Shown here piece after piece: positions 54,530 through 61,843 of a stretch of 64,000 nt of DNA. The DNA is from Muribaculaceae bacterium (GTDB lineage Bacteria > Bacteroidota > Bacteroidia > Bacteroidales > Muribaculaceae). A program made the translations under genes and the position numbers. Position 1 is the stretch's first letter. Each line of letters opens with the position of its first letter. The stretch spans positions 1-64,000 of the forward strand of contig JAFZHD010000021.1 in NCBI GenBank assembly GCA_017555085.1. Reading direction: 5' to 3'. The notes below the pieces were generated by a model, which saw only the letters and a program-made list of their open reading frames with translations, made no database searches and was not told the origin of the DNA.

Positions 54530-55546
54530 CTAAATTTCAATCGGTTCGTCGGGCTGATAGTCGCGAGAGGCTTGTCGGCCAACGACATCATACCATTTCA
54601 TTGGCGATAGTCCGTTTCCTGGACGCTTTACCGCGAGATTTTCTTCTGTAAACACCTCGCCGGCTTTTATCGCCACGGCAGCGACAATGCTTTTGCGTGC
54701 TGCCACTATATTTTTTGCTTCCGAATCAGTTACACGCTTCAAGCCTGTACCCAATGCTTTTTCGATATTTCTTATTGCCAAAACCATTGCCTTCAACTCA
54801 TCGGGCAACAACGATGCCTTATGGTCGGGGCCGGGCAGATTGCGGTCGAGGGTGAAATGCTTTTCAATCACTTCTGCACCCAATGCCACAGCAGCCACAG
54901 GCACCTCAATGCCTAATGTGTGGTCGCTATATCCAATTGCAACGCCCAACTCATTGCGCATAGTAATCATCGCGTTGAGATTGACATCGGCAAACGGTGT
55001 CGGATACTCGGTATTGCAGTGGAGCAATGTTATATCTTTTCGGTCAACGCCCTCGCCAAGCAAGAAATCTAACGACTCTCTGACAGTATCAAGGTCGCTC
55101 ATGCCAGTTGACATCACTATCGGACGGTGTGTTGCGGCAATCTTGCGCAAGTAGGGCAAATTAGTGATTTCGCCCGAGGGCACTTTCCAAAAATCCACGC
55201 CCAAACTGTCAAGAAAATCAACACTTGGCAAATCAAATGCTGTTGACAAAAACTTGACACCTTTTTGCTTGCAATAGTCCACCAAAGCCAAGTGGTCGGC
55301 GTGACTCAACTCCAATTTGCGCAACATCGCAAGTTGTGAAGAGTCCTCACTCTGCGCTTCACGGCGTTGATAGTCAGCTTGTGCAGCCGATGCCGTAACA
55401 AGCAGTTCGGAACAGAAAGTTTGGAATTTGACATAATCGACACCGGCATCAGCCGCAGCATCTACCATTTTCTTTGCCATTTCGAGCGAGCCGTTGTGAT
55501 TAACGCCCGCTTCGGCAATGATTAGTGTGTGTCGATTGTTGTTCAT
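54530..55546 (-). CDS. legI: nonulosonic acid synthase (LegI/NeuB-like)
   Basis: 338-residue PEP-dependent synthase. The TIM-barrel domain starts LIIAEAGVNHNGSLEMAKK and includes LHCNTEYPTPFADVNL, GYSDHTLGIEVPVAAVALG and EKHFTLDRNLPGPDHKASL. A C-terminal antifreeze-like SAF domain (about 275-335) ends VKRPGNGLSPMKWYDVVG. NTEYPTP fits NeuB/LegI rather than PseI. It makes a 9-carbon acid from PEP and the LegG product. 4-nt overlap with the acyltransferase gene; 7 nt before legG. Confidence 0.9.
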   Translation of the reverse strand: MNNNRHTLIIAEAGVNHNGSLEMAKKMVDAAADAGVDYVKFQTFCSELLVTASAAQADYQRREAQSEDSSQLAMLRKLELSHADHLALVDYCKQKGVKFLSTAFDLPSVDFLDSLGVDFWKVPSGEITNLPYLRKIAATHRPIVMSTGMSDLDTVRESLDFLLGEGVDRKDITLLHCNTEYPTPFADVNLNAMITMRNELGVAIGYSDHTLGIEVPVAAVALGAEVIEKHFTLDRNLPGPDHKASLLPDELKAMVLAIRNIEKALGTGLKRVTDSEAKNIVAARKSIVAAVAIKAGEVFTEENLAVKRPGNGLSPMKWYDVVGRQASRDYQPDEPIEI

Positions 55547-56172
55547 ATTTTGAGTTTTGCAGGGTTTCCTATATATGTGCCTTTATCAGCGAGTGATTTT
55601 ACGACTACCGCGCCCGCGCCGACAACAATATCTGAGGCAATCGACAACACTTGCGCCACCACGGTGTTGCTACCGATAAACACTCGGTCGCCGACACTGC
55701 TGCCGCCATTAATGACTGCATGGGTTGAGATGTGGCAAAAATCGCCGACAACAGCATCGTGCTCGATAGTGCATCGGGTGTTTAATATGCACTGCTCTCC
55801 CACTTTTGCACCAGCATTTACCACAGCATTGTGCATCACAACTGTGCCCTCGCCTATTGTTGCATAGCGCGACACATGGGCCAACGGCGATATGATTGTG
55901 GCAAATCGGCCTCCGGCTTTCACTACCTCATCAACAAGATGTTGACGAACAGCCGCACTTTTGATTTGGCCAACTGTGATAACAAATTCGGCTTCATCAA
56001 CATATCGGTCTATCACATCATTACTGCCAAGGACAGGATAGCCCAACACATTATCAGGCTCAAATTGAGGTTGCTCTATTATGCCCAATATCTCACGGCC
56101 CGATGCCTCAATGACATCAATCACCGAGCGACAATGGCCACCGCCACCTATCAATATGAGTTTTTTAGACAT
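55543..56172 (-). CDS. NeuD/LegH-like hexapeptide acyltransferase
   Basis: 209-residue protein of the sugar O/N-acyltransferase family. The N-terminal PglD-like domain begins MSKKLILIGGGGHCRSVIDV. The C-terminal left-handed beta-helix has repeated hexapeptides (IGEGTVVMHNAVVNAGAKVG, CHISTHAVINGGSSVGDRVF). In a legionaminic-type route it could N-acetylate the 4-amino group (LegH); in sialic-acid operons NeuD acetylates O-positions. The start at 56172 gives an 8-nt overlap with legB. It overlaps legI by 4 nt. Confidence 0.82.
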   Translation of the reverse strand: MSKKLILIGGGGHCRSVIDVIEASGREILGIIEQPQFEPDNVLGYPVLGSNDVIDRYVDEAEFVITVGQIKSAAVRQHLVDEVVKAGGRFATIISPLAHVSRYATIGEGTVVMHNAVVNAGAKVGEQCILNTRCTIEHDAVVGDFCHISTHAVINGGSSVGDRVFIGSNTVVAQVLSIASDIVVGAGAVVVKSLADKGTYIGNPAKLKI

Positions 56173-57163
56173 TGTAAATTCCCGATTTATATTTTTTGAG
56201 ATTTTCCTCTTTTGTAAACCAATCAATTGTTTCTTGCAATCCGCGACTTATATCATATTCGGGCGACCAATCGGTGAGCGATTTAATCTTGCTGTTATCG
56301 CCCCAAAGGCGGAATACCTCGGAGTTTTTAGGGCGCAAACGCTGTGTATCTTCAATGAAGTTAACCTCACGGCCCATGAGTTTGGCAATGAGATTGAGAG
56401 TATCGCGCATGCTGATTTCATAATTGCTGCACACATTGACTTCTTGGCCAATCACGCCGTCGCATTTTGACAAATGAATAAATCCGCGGCAAGTGTCTTT
56501 GACATAATTAAAGTCGCGTGTGGGTGTCAAATCGCCGAGTTTGATTTCGCTTGCACCGTTAGCAATCTGCGTGATGATTGTAGGGATAATCGCACGCGCG
56601 CTTTGACGAGGACCGTAGGTGTTAAACGGACGGACAATCACTACCGGCAATTGAAATGCGTTGTAAAAACTCATAGCAATGGCATCGGCACCAATCTTTG
56701 TTGCCGAATAGGGCGACTGAGGTTGCTTGGGGTGATTTTCATCAATGGGCACATATTGTGCTGTGCCATACACCTCTGATGTCGATGTTACCAACAAGCG
56801 TTTAACACCATTTTTCATCGCCGCCTGACACATGTTGAGAGTGCCTTTGATGTTGGTGTCGACATAACTGTCGGGCGCTACATAAGAATAAGGAATAGCT
56901 ATGAGAGCCGCCAAGTGATACACAATCTCGACATCGCGAGTTATGTGCTCACAGAAATTGGCATCGCGCACATCGCCTGTCACAATTTCAAGATTGGGAT
57001 GTTTCACATCTTCAAGCCAACCCCAATTATTAAACGAGTTATATTGAGCCAATGCTCTGACATCATAACCCTCTTCAAGCAACATTTCGGTGAGATGCGA
57101 ACCAATAAATCCGTCGGCACCTGTTACCAACACCTTAATTCCTTTGTTTTCAGTCACTGCCAT
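56165..57163 (-). CDS. legB: NAD-dependent 4,6-dehydratase (LegB-like)
   Basis: 332-residue extended SDR enzyme. The Rossmann motif is TGADGFIGSHL and the active site YSATK (in SPYSATKIGADAIAM). STSEVYGTAQYVPIDE and RPFNTYGPRQSARAIIP are characteristic of the LegB subgroup. The predicted reaction is 4,6-dehydration and 6-deoxygenation of an NDP-GlcNAc, in the GDP route. The next step normally needs the LegC PLP aminotransferase, which is not in this operon. 4 nt after the DUF115-like gene. Confidence 0.85.
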   Translation of the reverse strand: MAVTENKGIKVLVTGADGFIGSHLTEMLLEEGYDVRALAQYNSFNNWGWLEDVKHPNLEIVTGDVRDANFCEHITRDVEIVYHLAALIAIPYSYVAPDSYVDTNIKGTLNMCQAAMKNGVKRLLVTSTSEVYGTAQYVPIDENHPKQPQSPYSATKIGADAIAMSFYNAFQLPVVIVRPFNTYGPRQSARAIIPTIITQIANGASEIKLGDLTPTRDFNYVKDTCRGFIHLSKCDGVIGQEVNVCSNYEISMRDTLNLIAKLMGREVNFIEDTQRLRPKNSEVFRLWGDNSKIKSLTDWSPEYDISRGLQETIDWFTKEENLKKYKSGIYNV

Positions 57164-57167
57164 AGTG

Positions 57168-58001
57168 TCAATCCATTATTTTGCGTTCAAAGGCATCGAT
57201 AAACGAGCCTTTTGTTATGTTATAAATCTTTTTATTCAGTCGTGATGCATAGCGTTTTATGTCGTGATATGACTTAAACGCAATGTGCATGCTCAACAAC
57301 AAGTCATGCAAATGCTTTGTTGACACATACTGCTCTGCACCTTTTTTGTCATAGAAATGATTGAGGTCTTCCATAACGATATTATCGTCGTTAACCCAAA
57401 TTTCTTTAAGCCACGAATGGTCGGCTCCGGCTACATAAATCACTTTATAGTCCATAGCCAATCCGGTCATGATTGACGGTATCAACACATTGCGCGGACG
57501 GGGCATACCCAAGCCCGATTTATAGCATCGGTGGGCAAACCAATCAAAGCCCTCAACAGGCGTCATGTTGAAATAACTGACTTTTATATTGGGGCGTGAT
57601 GCCAACTTTGATTTCCATTTATCGCTCTTGCGCGCGTCCATTGACACATACAATGTCATGTCCCAATCGGTTGACAATGCCATTGCATCAAACAATCGGT
57701 TGCAGTGATTGTCGTCGGCGAAAAACAACGGGTCGGCAACAAGATAATATGACGGCTTTAATTGTGTGTAATACTCCGAAAGCACGGCATAGTTTACCGC
57801 CAACAAATCTTTGTCGAGCAAAAAATCGCGGTGATTTTCAATGAGCGGGCGCAATGACGGACCATTGCCCAACACCACCAAGTCACGACCCGGCTGTGCA
57901 GGCTTTTTAACGGTGACACGACGCGATTTGAGCACAATCTTCACTATGCTCAACAGTGTCTGCCACATCTTTTCCATCAGTATTAACGCCTTATCCATCA
58001 A
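57168..58001 (-). CDS. DUF115/Maf-like protein, candidate nonulosonyltransferase
   Basis: 277-residue protein with a Rossmann-like start LVVLGNGPSLRPLIENHRDF, then LLAVNYAVLSEYYTQLKP, YYLVADPLFFADD, VIYVAGADHSWLKEIWV and a basic C-terminus. GNGPSL near the N-terminus is shared by DUF115/MptE-like proteins, which include the Maf nonulosonyltransferases of flagellated bacteria, and by GT42 sialyltransferases such as CstII. Neither assignment can be fixed by eye. Its position, directly upstream of legB in an operon that makes a CMP-activated nonulosonate, makes a transferase role attractive. There is no signal peptide; the N-terminal 30 residues are amphipathic and basic. Confidence 0.6.
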   Translation of the reverse strand: MMDKALILMEKMWQTLLSIVKIVLKSRRVTVKKPAQPGRDLVVLGNGPSLRPLIENHRDFLLDKDLLAVNYAVLSEYYTQLKPSYYLVADPLFFADDNHCNRLFDAMALSTDWDMTLYVSMDARKSDKWKSKLASRPNIKVSYFNMTPVEGFDWFAHRCYKSGLGMPRPRNVLIPSIMTGLAMDYKVIYVAGADHSWLKEIWVNDDNIVMEDLNHFYDKKGAEQYVSTKHLHDLLLSMHIAFKSYHDIKRYASRLNKKIYNITKGSFIDAFERKIMD

Positions 58002-58013
58002 TCAAGATTTATG

Positions 58014-58472
58014 CTACCATTTTGTGAATTTATATCCTATCACACGATTGTCGGCCGCAACATATTTGAGTTGCATCGATGAGCCCGACAACGATACTAT
58101 TTCAAGATCAAATATCGAGTTGGCGGGCAAATATGTTTCGGGCAACGGGCTGTAATAAAACGAGCCTTGCTTGTGGTTGTCGTCCCAATGAGTGTAATTA
58201 AGTTGTAACACATTGCCTATCTCTTTCCATGTGCCCCAACATTCAGCCGCAGTGTGTGCCGATTCGTTCACGCGCAACATACACACCACTTCATTCTGAA
58301 ATTTCCAGAACACATTACCGGCATAATCGGCTTCTTCGACACCGTCAACCTCTATCGACAACATTTTCCATGTGCCAAAATAAGGACCGATATCACCATT
58401 ATTATGCGTACACGACGACAATGCCGCCATGCTCAACATTATAATTAATATGTGTAACGCTCTTTTCATCAT
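58014..58472 (-). CDS. lipocalin-like lipoprotein
   Basis: 152-residue exported lipoprotein: signal MMKRALHILIIMLSMAALSSC with lipobox ALSSC. A small beta-barrel sequence follows (YFGTWKMLSIEVDGVE, VFWKFQNEVVCMLRVN, WGTWKEIGNVLQLNYTHWDD), as in the lipocalin-like families of Bacteroidales. Ligand unknown. It overlaps the Wzi-family gene by 4 nt and lies 12 nt before the DUF115-like gene, so it is tied to the surface-glycan operon. A role in handling glycan or lipid intermediates at the outer membrane is only a guess. Confidence 0.7.
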   Translation of the reverse strand: MMKRALHILIIMLSMAALSSCTHNNGDIGPYFGTWKMLSIEVDGVEEADYAGNVFWKFQNEVVCMLRVNESAHTAAECWGTWKEIGNVLQLNYTHWDDNHKQGSFYYSPLPETYLPANSIFDLEIVSLSGSSMQLKYVAADNRVIGYKFTKW

Positions 58473-59992
58473 TTGCTATTGCTAAAATCGCCGCGATAAG
58501 ACACCGAAAGCATCGCGCCGAAATTATCGCCATAAAGTTTGCCTTGGTCCAATGCCAACTGCGCTTTGAAGTTCAAGCCCTCAACCATTGGCATCGAGTA
58601 TTTCAGTTCAACCATTGCCGATGTGCATTCGACAGGAGTCACACGCGGAACAAATATATTGCCCCACGATTTGCGATAACTACCCATCACGCGATATTCC
58701 AATCCTTTAACAATATCACCTTTAACGGCCACATGCACACCGCGGAAACGGTTATCAACATATTCAAGCCAGCCGTCTTGGTTATACAATGGCGAACGGA
58801 ACATCGGCGAACCGATTGACATGCCATAATGTGCATATCCATTATAGTTCATATTATTATAGTAGTTATCGGCACCGGTTGCATCGGTGTCAACAATAGT
58901 TGTTCCGACATTATCTTCCGAGTCCCAATGCATAGGGCCTGATTGGTTGGTGTAATCCATAAACTCGACAACCACTCCGTTAACAATGCCGGGTTGCGAA
59001 CGGCGGTATTCAACACCCCACAATCCGTCAAAGCCGTTGAGTTTGCCGATACCCGAACCGTCTTCCCACGGCCACTGAAAATAAGCCTTTAACTCGTCAT
59101 TGTTTTTGAAACGATAACGAGCCATTAAATCCCAACTGCCCAAGTGATTGCCTTTTACATAGCCTTCTTCACCTGTTTTGGGGATAAACATATCAAAAAA
59201 GTCACGGAATAGCGATTTACGCACATCGGTGCGCCACAACTCTCCATTGCGATATCGATAGGTTGTACCGCGATATTGTCCGGCTGCTTGCGGACCAAAT
59301 GTCACCGAGAACGGTTGCGACGGCATCGTGCGGAAATAGCAACGCTTATAGGTGTACCATGTGCCTTGCGACAATCGGTTGCCATAATATCCATAACGGT
59401 CGGCAAGCCATTCGTCATCGGTCATCATGCCATAAGATATTTCACCTTGAATTTGCAACCATCCGTTAGTAAACGGAATGTTTTGGAAATCAACAAAGCC
59501 GACTCTCACCTCGGGAATGGGACGGGAATTGCCGCTTTGAATCAAGTCACCGCTTGTCAATTCGTTGTCAAGCATTGCCGATTCATATTCTTTCAATCCG
59601 AGAGTCAAGAACACGCCACGATACTTTATTTCGCCATATAATTGCTGAATCCAAGCATAATCGTGGTGCTCATTGTGGGTATAGAAACTTTTTGTGTCAC
59701 TGTCATAGGCAACATAATCGGCACCTTCATTCCAACCGCCGATTAAGTCAACGCCAAAGCCCCACGAAAAGCGACGGCTTAAATCCATATCGCGCCACAC
59801 AGCACCACGGGTCAATGCCGAATTTTTCTGCGGCATTATACCATGGTTGTTTGACGCAATATAATATGGAGCGAACTCACCCGTCGAGCCGTTGCCCATC
59901 ACAGTAGCCTCATATTCAATGGCTACTTGCGAGTTCATGGGCAGCGATGATAGCATCACAACCGCTATCAATATTGCTCTCACGAGTTTCAT
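58469..59992 (-). CDS. capsule assembly Wzi-family outer-membrane protein
   Basis: 507-residue outer-membrane beta-barrel with a signal peptide (MKLVRAILIAVVMLSSLPMNS). Many amphipathic, aromatic-rich strands follow (RRFSWGFGVDLIGGWN, YDYAWIQQLYGEIKYRG, FRGVHVAVKGDIVKGLEYRV), ending VSYRGDFSNSK. The N-terminal ATVMGNGSTGEFAPYYIASN is characteristic of the Bacteroidota Wzi family. Wzi in Proteobacteria anchors capsule to the outer membrane. The gene overlaps both neighbours by 4 nt, so it is fixed in the operon. Confidence 0.82.
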   Translation of the reverse strand: MKLVRAILIAVVMLSSLPMNSQVAIEYEATVMGNGSTGEFAPYYIASNNHGIMPQKNSALTRGAVWRDMDLSRRFSWGFGVDLIGGWNEGADYVAYDSDTKSFYTHNEHHDYAWIQQLYGEIKYRGVFLTLGLKEYESAMLDNELTSGDLIQSGNSRPIPEVRVGFVDFQNIPFTNGWLQIQGEISYGMMTDDEWLADRYGYYGNRLSQGTWYTYKRCYFRTMPSQPFSVTFGPQAAGQYRGTTYRYRNGELWRTDVRKSLFRDFFDMFIPKTGEEGYVKGNHLGSWDLMARYRFKNNDELKAYFQWPWEDGSGIGKLNGFDGLWGVEYRRSQPGIVNGVVVEFMDYTNQSGPMHWDSEDNVGTTIVDTDATGADNYYNNMNYNGYAHYGMSIGSPMFRSPLYNQDGWLEYVDNRFRGVHVAVKGDIVKGLEYRVMGSYRKSWGNIFVPRVTPVECTSAMVELKYSMPMVEGLNFKAQLALDQGKLYGDNFGAMLSVSYRGDFSNSK

Positions 59993-60945
59993 ACCTCTGC
60001 AAATAAGGTAGCCTCTTCGGGCTTGAATGTCGCGATATGGCGCTCTTTCTTTTCTTCAAGAATTTCTTCTATCTTGATAAAAATACCTGTTTCTTCAACG
60101 TCTCCAAATTCATCGTTGATAGCTGTGCCAAACACCTTCATTGTGGGCGACAAGTTCATATAGGCATTTACCAAGGGAGGAATATTACTACCTGCCTCGC
60201 GTACAGACTTGTTCAAAATCTTATAGTCTTCTTTGAAGTTTTCTTCAACAAACAACTGTTTCATTGCCTCAGCATCAGTATCGGTTTGCAATGCTGAGAT
60301 TGGGCGAACGAGTTCTTCGGCATCGGGGAAGTGTTTGTTCAAGAAATAAAGAATCATGTTGCGGCATTGAGAGCAGTAACTTGGATACATTGTCACTTTG
60401 CCAAAGAAGTATTTCATCTCGGGATAAAGCACCGTCAACGCGCCAAGACCGTCCCACAAGTTATCAAGAGCGAAAAGCGCTTTTGCACCTGCTTTTGACG
60501 ATTGATATTCGGGGCGCACAAATGAGCGACCGAGTTCGAGTGTGCATGGGAGATATTCGTTGAGAAACTCTTCCGAGAAATTAAACATGTGTGAAGTGGC
60601 AATGCGAGGACGGCCATCTTCATCAAATGAGATATTGTCGCCTGTGATGTAGCGATAACCGCCGAGAATCATTTCAGCATCGGGGTCCCACACTATCAGC
60701 TGTTTGCAAGGCGTTTCCATTGTATCAAACTCGTCAATATCGAGTTCTTTACCTGTACCGCCACCAGCTGCACGGAACGAAATTTCGCGCAAGCGACCGA
60801 TTTCGCGCATGATGTTGGGCGAATCAAATGCATCTACAATATAAATGTGATTATTTGCCTTATTGGTTACACGCAAAAACTTATCGGGTGTAAGTTCTGC
60901 TTTTATCAACGAGAGAGAGGTTTCTTCTGCAATTTTTTCTTCCAT
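59989..60945 (-). CDS. glsB: GNAT-type N-acyltransferase (GlsB-like, glycine lipid synthesis)
   Basis: 318-residue protein of the OlsB/hemolysin-like acyltransferase group. Conserved stretches are MREIGRLREISFRAAGGGTG, QLIVWDPDAEMILGGYRYI and CTLELGRSFVRPEYQ, then YFFGKVTMYPSYCSQCRNMI. Bacteroides GlsB N-acylates glycine with a 3-hydroxy fatty acid as the first step of glycine-lipid synthesis. The pairing with a PlsC-type gene 25 nt upstream supports this, though ornithine-lipid synthesis is a related possibility. It overlaps the Wzi-family gene by 4 nt. Confidence 0.75.
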   Translation of the reverse strand: MEEKIAEETSLSLIKAELTPDKFLRVTNKANNHIYIVDAFDSPNIMREIGRLREISFRAAGGGTGKELDIDEFDTMETPCKQLIVWDPDAEMILGGYRYITGDNISFDEDGRPRIATSHMFNFSEEFLNEYLPCTLELGRSFVRPEYQSSKAGAKALFALDNLWDGLGALTVLYPEMKYFFGKVTMYPSYCSQCRNMILYFLNKHFPDAEELVRPISALQTDTDAEAMKQLFVEENFKEDYKILNKSVREAGSNIPPLVNAYMNLSPTMKVFGTAINDEFGDVEETGIFIKIEEILEEKKERHIATFKPEEATLFAEV

Positions 60946-60970
60946 GGGGGTTAGTCTTCTACAACAGTAA

Positions 60971-61807
60971 TTACTGCTCTTTCAGTTTATAAACTAATTC
61001 TTTAATTTCGGCAGCCTGCTCTTTGGCATACTTGCCGTTTTTCAACGCCTGATATTCAATGGGTTTACCTACAATCATTTCAAATCGGGCATCTTCTTTG
61101 TTAAGCATCTCACGGGGCAACAATATCATTTCGACATTGAACTTCAAGCCCAAGCGAGTTCTAAACTTTGCAAATTTATAAAAAAATGATGAATTTTGGG
61201 CATTAAAATACACTGGAATTACATCTCGCTGATGTTCCACCGCCTTGTTCACAAACATTTTCTTCCATTCAAGGTCACAAATTGAGCCGTCAGACTGTCG
61301 GCGTGAACACATTCCCGCAGGGAACACAATTACGGGGTCGTCGCTTGCAAATGCCTCATCGACATCACACGATGCCTTGCGGCTTTGGCGGCCGTGCTTG
61401 TTGATAGGAACAAACACACCTTTCAAAGGCGAGATTGCCAACAGCAAGTCATTAACCACAAATTTCACTTTACCACCGTAAAGGCGAGTCAAATAGTCAA
61501 TCATCACAACACCGTCAAGAGCGCCGAGCGGATGGTTACTTACCAACAAAAAGCGTTTATTTTCAACAGATGGCAAGTTTTCGGCATTCTTGATTTCGTA
61601 TTTAATTCTCAACTGGTCGAGCAATCCGCGGCAAAAATCGGCGTCATAAAGACCACGAAGGCCGACAAGCATCTCATTCATTCGTTTTTGACAAATGATA
61701 TTCTCAACCCATCTGATTAAAAAACGGGGGATATAACGATAATGTCGAGGCAATCTCTTTCGAATGATTCCGTCAACATCTATTTTTATAGGTTCAACAT
61801 CTTTCAT
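60971..61807 (-). CDS. glsA: PlsC-type O-acyltransferase (GlsA-like, glycine lipid synthesis)
   Basis: 278-residue membrane-associated acyltransferase. The acceptor motif is NHPLGALDG (His and Asp of the HxxxxD type, with one extra residue). KGVFVPINKHG and VFPAGMCSRR form the substrate-binding blocks. In Bacteroides, GlsA adds the second, ester-linked acyl chain to N-acylglycine. First gene of the twelve-gene operon. The start MKDVEPIKIDVDG lies 5 nt downstream of a TAAATTTG -7 box, so the message appears leaderless. Lyso-phosphatidate acyltransferase is the alternative. Confidence 0.75.
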   Translation of the reverse strand: MKDVEPIKIDVDGIIRKRLPRHYRYIPRFLIRWVENIICQKRMNEMLVGLRGLYDADFCRGLLDQLRIKYEIKNAENLPSVENKRFLLVSNHPLGALDGVVMIDYLTRLYGGKVKFVVNDLLLAISPLKGVFVPINKHGRQSRKASCDVDEAFASDDPVIVFPAGMCSRRQSDGSICDLEWKKMFVNKAVEHQRDVIPVYFNAQNSSFFYKFAKFRTRLGLKFNVEMILLPREMLNKEDARFEMIVGKPIEYQALKNGKYAKEQAAEIKELVYKLKEQ

Positions 61808-61811
61808 GGTG

Positions 61812-61819
61812 CAAATTTA
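61812..61819 (-). promoter_or_regulatory. -7 element of the glsA-to-phosphatase operon
   Basis: Minus-strand TAAATTTG (61819-61812); the start codon begins at 61807, so transcription should start at or within a base or two of the ATG. No good -33 TTG at 19-20 nt. Confidence 0.6.
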
Positions 61820-61831
61820 CAAGTTTTTTCG

Positions 61832-61839
61832 TACTTTTG
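61832..61839 (+). promoter_or_regulatory. -7 element of the divergent membrane-protein gene
   Basis: TACTTTTG with the ATG at 61844, the same 4-nt gap as on the other strand. The two -7 boxes are 12 nt apart and point outward. Confidence 0.55.
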
Positions 61840-61843
61840 CACT

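Noticed and set aside
53368..55546. neuB/neuC-like pair considered as an N-acetylneuraminic acid (sialic acid) pathway
   Set aside because: The LegB-like dehydratase and PtmE-like CBS nucleotidyltransferase in the same operon fit a legionaminic-type route better. The choice remains an inference.
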